A DNA stretch of 64,000 nucleotides from an uncultured Caulobacterales bacterium (GTDB lineage: Bacteria; Pseudomonadota; Alphaproteobacteria; Caulobacterales; Caulobacteraceae), in assembly GCA_903900155.1 (NCBI GenBank), contig CAIUMD010000055.1, positions 1 to 64,000 on the forward strand, read 5' to 3'. Positions 58,896 to 64,000 of the stretch are shown here, piece after piece (position 1 is the stretch's first letter; each line of letters begins with the position of its first letter). A program made the translations under genes and the position numbers. The notes beneath the pieces were generated by a model. It was not told the DNA's origin and did not search any database. It worked only from the letters and a program-made list of their open reading frames with translations.

Positions 58896-59729
58896 CTATG
58901 CCGCCGCGGCGGTTCGCACGGACGGATCGCGCAGGTAGATCCCGGTCTCGCCCGGCGCGGCCGACAGCATGTCGTCCATCTCGCCGATATCGTCTTCCGG
59001 ATCGACCACCAGCACGCCGTCGTTCGGCAGCAGCGCCGTCAGCGCCTGAACCACCTTGCTCCGCAGCGACGCGTCCATGCCGCGCAGCACGCCGCGCAGC
59101 AGGATGACGTCGAAGCGCCCCATGACCGACAGGTCGGCCAGCAGGTTGATCCGCTTCCAGCGCACCATCTGGCGGATGCGCGGCGAGATCGCCCAGGTGT
59201 CGTCGTGATTTTCGAAATACTTGATCAGGAGCCGGATCGGCAGGCCGCGCTGGACCTCGAACTGGGTGTAGATCCCGGCCTGAGCCTTTTCCAGCGAGCG
59301 CTCGGAGAGGTCCGAACCGAAGAATTCGAAGCGCGTGCCGGTCGCCAGGCCCGTCGACTCATTGGCGGCCATGGCGATCGAATAGACCTCCTGGCCGGTG
59401 GCGCAGGCGGCGCTCCAGATGCGGATCGGGGCTTCGCGGCGGCGCTGCGACAGGGCGGGCAGCACGTTGTCGCGCAGCTGGGCGAAGGCCTCGCGGCCGC
59501 GGAAGAAGGTGGTCTCGCTGCGACACAGGGCCTCGACCACGGCCCAGATCAGGCGTTCCTCGCGCTGGGCGCGCAGGGCCGCGATCAGGGCGTCGATCGA
59601 ATCGTAGCCCTCGCGCCGCGCCAGCGGCGAGAGACGGCTCTCGACCAGATAAGGCTTTTCGGTCTCGACCCGCGCGCCGGCGCGGGCGCGGCCCAGGGCC
59701 GCCAGCAGGTCCATGTCCTCGGGCGTCAC
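58896..59729 (-). CDS. cheR: CheR-type protein-glutamate methyltransferase (GTG start)
   Basis: CRSETTFFRGREAFAQLRDNVLPAL; RIWSAACATGQEVYSIAM; DVILLRGVLRGMD. Confidence 0.93.
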   Translation of the reverse strand: MTPEDMDLLAALGRARAGARVETEKPYLVESRLSPLARREGYDSIDALIAALRAQREERLIWAVVEALCRSETTFFRGREAFAQLRDNVLPALSQRRREAPIRIWSAACATGQEVYSIAMAANESTGLATGTRFEFFGSDLSERSLEKAQAGIYTQFEVQRGLPIRLLIKYFENHDDTWAISPRIRQMVRWKRINLLADLSVMGRFDVILLRGVLRGMDASLRSKVVQALTALLPNDGVLVVDPEDDIGEMDDMLSAAPGETGIYLRDPSVRTAAAA

Positions 59730-60103
59730 AGCAGACCCGCCTCGGCGAACTTCGCCTCGATGATGTCGCCGTCGAACGGCTTCATGATGTACTCGTCCGC
59801 CCCGGCCTCGAGGGCGGTGCGGATGTGGTCGACGCTGTTCTCGACCGTGCAGAAGACGACCTTGGGCGCGGTTCCGCCCGGTTCGCCGCGCAGCTGGCGC
59901 AGGAACTCGATGCCGTTCATCACCGGCATGTTCCAGTCGAGCAGCACCGCGTCGGGCATGGCCGCGCGGCACCACGCCAGGGCCTCCATGCCATCGGCGG
60001 CCTCGGCGATCTCGAAGCCGATGTCCTCGAGGACTCGGCGGGCGACCTTGCGGATCACCCGGCTGTCGTCGACCACCAGACAGGTCTTCACGGCATGCTC
60101 CAA
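59726..60103 (-). CDS. Single-domain CheY-like response regulator
   Basis: CLVVDDSRVIRKVARRVLEDIGFEIAEAADGMEALAWC; AVLLDWNMPVMNGIEFLRQLR; DEYIMKPFD. Confidence 0.95.
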   Translation of the reverse strand: MEHAVKTCLVVDDSRVIRKVARRVLEDIGFEIAEAADGMEALAWCRAAMPDAVLLDWNMPVMNGIEFLRQLRGEPGGTAPKVVFCTVENSVDHIRTALEAGADEYIMKPFDGDIIEAKFAEAGLL

Positions 60104-60208
60104 ATCAGACCGTCATCGTGCGAGCGGTCTGGTTAAGGAGCGGTTTGCCGAACCTCAGTTTGGGGTGCGGCAAATGTAACTTTTATGGCAGAGCTTGTGC
60201 CGGAACCC

Positions 60209-60886
60209 CTAGGCGGGAACCCAAGCCGCGATGCTGGCGCGCTCTTCGCCGATCTCGACGGCGATCTGGCCGCCGGCCGCGCGGACCAGGGCGTTCAGAT
60301 AGGCCGCCTGGACCCACGGACCGCCCAGGCCCTCGGCGAGCGGCTCGCCCTTCAGGCCGGCCAGCACCTCGGGACGCAGGCGGGCGCGGGGGCCGGCCGC
60401 GTCGGCGATGATCGAGAACCGGCCGTCGGCGGCCACGCCCTTCACCGTGGCCACGCCGCCGGCCGGCAGGGCGCTGGCGGCGATCTGGGCGATGTTGAGG
60501 ATGGCGCGCGAGGACGGTTTGTTCATCGCCTGCGGCTCGATCTGCCAGTCCAGCGTCGGGCGCACGTGGGCGAACACGCCCTGGGCCAGCTTTTCCAGCT
60601 CGCGCGAGTCGAAGTTCTCGGCCGAGGCCGAGGCGCCGAACGCCACGCGGGTGAATTGCAGCAGGTCCGCCAGCTTGCGGGCCGACGAGGCGATCAGGCC
60701 CATGGCGTCGTCGCGCATGTCCTGGGCGGCCGGATCGTCCAGCAGGTCCAGGCCCGAGACGATGGCGCTGGCCGGACTGATGAAGTCGTGGCACAGGCGC
60801 GCGGCCAGCATGGCGGCGAAGTCGGGGCCTTGGACGTCGGTTTCGGGCGACGAAGGGGCCGGGGTCTCGGAGATAGTGTCGGTCAT
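60209..60886 (-). CDS. chpT: Histidine phosphotransferase ChpT
   Basis: FAAMLAARLCHDFISPASAIVSGLDLLDD phosphotransfer motif with degenerate ATPase-like domain; next to cheY/cheR. Confidence 0.93.
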   Translation of the reverse strand: MTDTISETPAPSSPETDVQGPDFAAMLAARLCHDFISPASAIVSGLDLLDDPAAQDMRDDAMGLIASSARKLADLLQFTRVAFGASASAENFDSRELEKLAQGVFAHVRPTLDWQIEPQAMNKPSSRAILNIAQIAASALPAGGVATVKGVAADGRFSIIADAAGPRARLRPEVLAGLKGEPLAEGLGGPWVQAAYLNALVRAAGGQIAVEIGEERASIAAWVPA

Positions 60887-60941
60887 GGCGGCGAACTCTG
60901 CCGTGATTTGAGGCTTTGGCAAACTGGGCGGGTCCTCTCGA

Positions 60942-60989
60942 AAGGCCGATAGCCGAAAGTGGATGCCGGTTTCGGCGGCTATCGGCCTT
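60942..60989. repeat. Interspersed repeat family C copy upstream of chpT
   Basis: AAGGCCGATAGCCGAAAGTGGATGCCGGTTTCGGCGGCTATCGGCCTT. Confidence 0.85.
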
Positions 60990-60994
60990 CCAAG

Positions 60995-61048
60995 AAAAAA
61001 TCGGGCCTGTTTGTTCCGTTCCAGATTTCATCTGGAACGGACAGGCCC
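60995..61048 (-). terminator. Intrinsic terminator on minus strand upstream of chpT
   Basis: Minus strand GGGCCTGTCCGTTCCAG..CTGGAACGGAACAAACAGGCCC followed by GATTTTTTC. Confidence 0.7.
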
Positions 61049-61061
61049 TAGGAAAGCGCCC

Positions 61062-61250
61062 GTGATCGATCCGTTTCTAGAACCCGGCGTTTTGGTGCGC
61101 CACCCCGGCCAGCCCGACTGGGGCCTGGGCCAGGTTCAGTCCGTGATCGGACACCGCGTGACCGTCAATTTCGAAGAGGCCGGCAAGCAGACCATCGACG
61201 CCTCGCGCGTGCGGTTGGAATTCGTCGGCGACGACCCCCGGGGACAATGA
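61062..61250 (+). CDS. DUF3553 domain-containing small protein (GTG start)
   Basis: FLEPGVLVRHPGQPDWGLGQVQSVIGHRVTVNFEEAGKQTID. Confidence 0.85.
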   Translation: MIDPFLEPGVLVRHPGQPDWGLGQVQSVIGHRVTVNFEEAGKQTIDASRVRLEFVGDDPRGQ

Positions 61251-62020
61251 TGACCGAGAATCTCGCCGATTGGGGCCGCGCCCTCGCGAAAATCACCGAA
61301 GAAGCCGCCGCGGTCATCCTGCCGTTCTGGAAGACCGAGCTGGCCGTGGCCCAGAAGGCCGACGAAAGCCCGGTCACCGAGGCCGATCGCGCCGGCGAGC
61401 GCCTGATCCTGGCGCGTCTGGCCGAGCTCTATCCCGACGTGACGGTGATCTCCGAAGAGCACGCCAGCGAGTTCGGCACGCCGGACGAGGTCGGCTCGCG
61501 CTTCTTCCTGGTCGACCCGGTGGACGGCACCAAGGCCTTTGTGCGCGGCGATCCCAACTTCACGGTCAATATCGGCCTGATCCAGGACGGCGTTCCGGTC
61601 GCCGGCGCCGTCTGCGCTCCGGCCACGGGCGAGGTCTGGTTCACGACTGCCGAGGGGACGATGAAGCGCACCGGCGTCGATGGGGCCGAGGCTCCGGCCC
61701 GCGTGCGGCCTTGGCCGACCGGCCAGGCCCTGGGCCTGGTCAGCCACACCATGCGCGAGGAAAAGGCCGCCGAGCTGGCGACCGAATACGGCTTCGACCT
61801 GCGCAGCCCCATGGATAGCTCGATCAAGATGTGCCGCATCGCCGAGGGTTCGGCCGACATCTATCCGCGTCATGGCCCGACGTCGGAGTGGGACACCGCC
61901 GCCGCCCATGCGGTGCTGGTCGGCGCCGGCGGCCGCTTCACCCAGCCGGACGGCTCGCCGTTCCTGTATGGCAAGGCCGATCAGGCTTTCCGCAACGGCT
62001 GGTTCGTGGCGCGCAGCTAG
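61247..62020 (+). CDS. cysQ: 3'(2'),5'-bisphosphate nucleotidase / inositol monophosphatase family
   Basis: PVTEADRAGERLIL; ISEEHAS; FFLVDPVDGTKAFVRG; GPTSEWDTAAAHAVLVGAGG. Confidence 0.9.
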   Translation: MMTENLADWGRALAKITEEAAAVILPFWKTELAVAQKADESPVTEADRAGERLILARLAELYPDVTVISEEHASEFGTPDEVGSRFFLVDPVDGTKAFVRGDPNFTVNIGLIQDGVPVAGAVCAPATGEVWFTTAEGTMKRTGVDGAEAPARVRPWPTGQALGLVSHTMREEKAAELATEYGFDLRSPMDSSIKMCRIAEGSADIYPRHGPTSEWDTAAAHAVLVGAGGRFTQPDGSPFLYGKADQAFRNGWFVARS

Positions 62021-62027
62021 TTCTAGA

Positions 62028-62143
62028 TCCTCCCCCAAGCGGGGGAGGGGGTCCGAAGGACCGGAGGGGGAAGTCCTGCCGCCCCCGCCTCTTCCCCCTC
62101 CGTCGTCTCTTCGAGCCGACACCTCCCCCGCTAGGGGGAGGGG
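62028..62143. repeat. Interspersed intergenic repeat family B (copy 3)
   Basis: TCCTCCCCCAAGCGGGGGAGGGGGTCCGAAGGACCGGAGGGGGAAG ... CTTCCCCCTCCGTCG...ACCTCCCCCGCTAGGGGGAGGGG. Confidence 0.85.
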
Positions 62144-63012
62144 CTAGCCTCGTCCGCGATCGCTTCCGGCGGCGTCGTCAGGATCGTGCCGACCGAAGCG
62201 GCGACGATGGCGGCGATGGCCAGCCATTGGGCGGCCGACAGATGCTCGTGCAGGATCACGAGGCCCGCCAGGGCCCCGACCGCCGGCTCGGCGCTCAGCA
62301 TGACGCCGAAGCTGCGCTTGGGGATGCCGCGCAGGGCGATCATCTCCAGCGAATAGGGGATGGCGCTGGACAGCACCGCCACCACCAGGCCCAGCGCGAT
62401 CAGATGCGGCTGGAACAGGGCCGCGCCCGCCGTGACGAGGCCCACCGGCGTGACGATCAGCGCCGCCGTGGTCATGCCCAGGGCCACCGAGCGTCCGGCG
62501 TGCAGGTGGCCGATCCGCTTGCCCAGGATGATGTACAGCGCCCACAGCACCGCCGCGGCGCAGGCGAAACCCACGCCCACCGGGTCCAGATGCTTGGCCC
62601 CCGGCTCGATCGGCAGCAGCAGAACCAGGCCCAGCACCGCCAGGCCGATCCAGACGAAGTGGATCAGCTTGCGCGAACTGGCCACGGCCAGGGCCAGCGG
62701 ACCGCAGAACTCGATGGCGATGGCCAGGCCCAGCGGAATGGTGCGCAAGGCCATGTAGAACATCAGGTTCATCAGGCCGACGGCCGCGCCGTACAGCGCG
62801 ACCTTTCCGAGGTCGGCCTTCGAGATCGGATGCCGCCACGGCCGCCAGACCATCAGCAGGATCAGCGCCGCGAAGAACACCCGGTAGGCCGTGACGCCCT
62901 GCGCGCCGACCAGCGGAAACAGGCTCTTGGCGAAGGAGGCGCCCACGCAGAGGGTGACGATGGCCCCGAACAGGGCGGCGTAGGGCGGCAGGCGCGGACG
63001 GGAAGCGGGCAT
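62131..63012 (-). CDS. EamA/DMT family transporter (RhtA-like)
   Basis: About 10 hydrophobic helices; SSAIPYSLEMIALRGIPKRSFGVMLSAEPAVGALAGLVILHE. Confidence 0.92.
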   Translation of the reverse strand: MPASRPRLPPYAALFGAIVTLCVGASFAKSLFPLVGAQGVTAYRVFFAALILLMVWRPWRHPISKADLGKVALYGAAVGLMNLMFYMALRTIPLGLAIAIEFCGPLALAVASSRKLIHFVWIGLAVLGLVLLLPIEPGAKHLDPVGVGFACAAAVLWALYIILGKRIGHLHAGRSVALGMTTAALIVTPVGLVTAGAALFQPHLIALGLVVAVLSSAIPYSLEMIALRGIPKRSFGVMLSAEPAVGALAGLVILHEHLSAAQWLAIAAIVAASVGTILTTPPEAIADEASPSP

Positions 63013-63076
63013 GGGCCGCTTTTAGGGACGCTTGCCTGCTCACGCTAGTTGGGCGGGTCGTTCACGACGACGGCGG

Positions 63077-63358
63077 CTACCCGATCCAATCCTCGCTGGC
63101 GTGACGGACGCGCTGGATGAAGATGTCGGAGCCGTCCAGGCGGTAGAGGATGATATGGCTACGAAAAGGGGTGGACGCGTGATCCGCGTTCCAGCTCGGT
63201 GCGCTCTGGCGCCGCGAACGGGAATTGCGAGAGAAGCTCGAAGGTGCGTTCGAGGCCTTCATGGTAGCGTTCGGCTTGATCGACGCCGAACATCTCCACG
63301 CCCGAAAGTAGATCTGGACAACGTCCTCTTCGGCCTTGCGGCTGAGCCTATACGCCAC
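63077..63358 (-). pseudogene. ParE-family toxin, apparently with two compensating frameshifts
   Basis: N-term MAYRLSRKAEEDVVQIYF and C-term RSHIILYRLDGSDIFIQRVRHASEDWIG in one frame; middle GVEMFGVDQAERYHEGLERTFELLSQFPFAAPERTELERGSRVHPF in another. Confidence 0.75.
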
Positions 63359-63593
63359 GGCCGACCCTGCGGCGCGACTCGGCCAGGATCTCGCTCATGG
63401 ACTTGTCGCTAGGGCCGCTGTCTTCGGCTTCGTCGATGAGGCGTTGCAAGGCCGAGATCTTGTCGGCGCGTTCCTGATCGCGTCGGATCAGGTCGCGAAC
63501 ATAGTCGCTGGCGTTGCTGTAGCGACCGGTTTCGGTCTGTTCCTCAACCCATTCCTTCATCGCAGCGGGAAGGGAGACGTTCATCGTGGCCAT
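63348..63593 (-). CDS. ParD-family (ribbon-helix-helix) antitoxin
   Basis: MATMNVSLPAAMKEWVEEQTETGRYSNASDYVRDLIRRDQERADKI. Confidence 0.93.
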   Translation of the reverse strand: MATMNVSLPAAMKEWVEEQTETGRYSNASDYVRDLIRRDQERADKISALQRLIDEAEDSGPSDKSMSEILAESRRRVGRGV

Positions 63594-63679
63594 GGCGTAT
63601 CTCTGGCCAAAGAATGGCATATTTTGCCAAATTTTGCCATGGGGTTGGGCGGGCAGGCCACCCAACCCCATGAAAGCTT

Positions 63680-64000
63680 TTACTTCTTCACCCAGCCGCC
63701 ATCCAGCGGCTTCCAGAACTGCCCCGGCGCCATCTTGGCGTAGAGCTGCTTGGCGGTGGCCTGGCCGGCCGCTTCAGGGGTCGCGCCGGTCTTGGCGGCG
63801 ATGTCCTTGTAGGCGGCGGCGCGGCCGGTGTTGATCTCGGCGACCGAGGCGCGCAGGCCAGCGTCGCCGCCGGCCACGATGCCCAGATAGCCATCGGCCT
63901 GCTCGCCCACCGTGCCGGCGGCCTTGCCGGCGTCGACGGCGGCCTTGGCGGCGGCCGATTGGGCGAAGGCGGGGACGGACACGGCGGCGAGGGAGAGGCC
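63680..64000 (-). CDS. YdbL/DUF1318 family secreted protein (5' end truncated by window)
   Basis: Signal-peptide tail LSLAAVSVPAFAQSA; DGYLGIVAGGDAGLRASVAEINTGRAAAYKDIAAKTGATPEAAGQATAKQLY. Confidence 0.82.
   Translation of the reverse strand, partial: GLSLAAVSVPAFAQSAAAKAAVDAGKAAGTVGEQADGYLGIVAGGDAGLRASVAEINTGRAAAYKDIAAKTGATPEAAGQATAKQLYAKMAPGQFWKPLDGGWVKK

Noticed and set aside
63032-63412. Plus-strand ORF across the ParDE region
   Set aside because: Antisense to ParE with no family resemblance.

Overview
High-GC alphaproteobacterial chromosome segment, most consistent with Caulobacter. It is mostly housekeeping and regulatory genes (hpf/ptsN, aroA, cmk, rpsA, ihfB, mscL, acs, ald, pbpC, sodB, chpT, cysQ). 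No prophage, integrase, transposase or CRISPR array was seen. The standout region is about 48.2-57.6 kb, the general stress response (GSR) locus phyR / nepR-sigT-phyK. By hand I found nine exact matches to the EcfG/SigT promoter pattern GGAAC-N16/17-CGTT there, on both strands, preceding envelope-type genes, the GSR regulators and an unannotated structured RNA. That RNA (minus strand, about 52988-53103) has a 12-bp stem, an exposed C7 tract and a terminator-like 3' hairpin, and looks like the SigT-dependent sRNA GsrN known from C. crescentus. Other notable items: three families of interspersed palindromic repeats; a ParDE module whose ParE ORF appears to be held open by two compensating indels; a bphO-bphP phytochrome unit; an ABC permease fused to an M1 peptidase; a thioester-containing alpha-2-macroglobulin next to pbpC; and a minus-strand intrinsic terminator upstream of chpT with no annotated gene feeding it. 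All assignments come from reading motifs; no database search was run.
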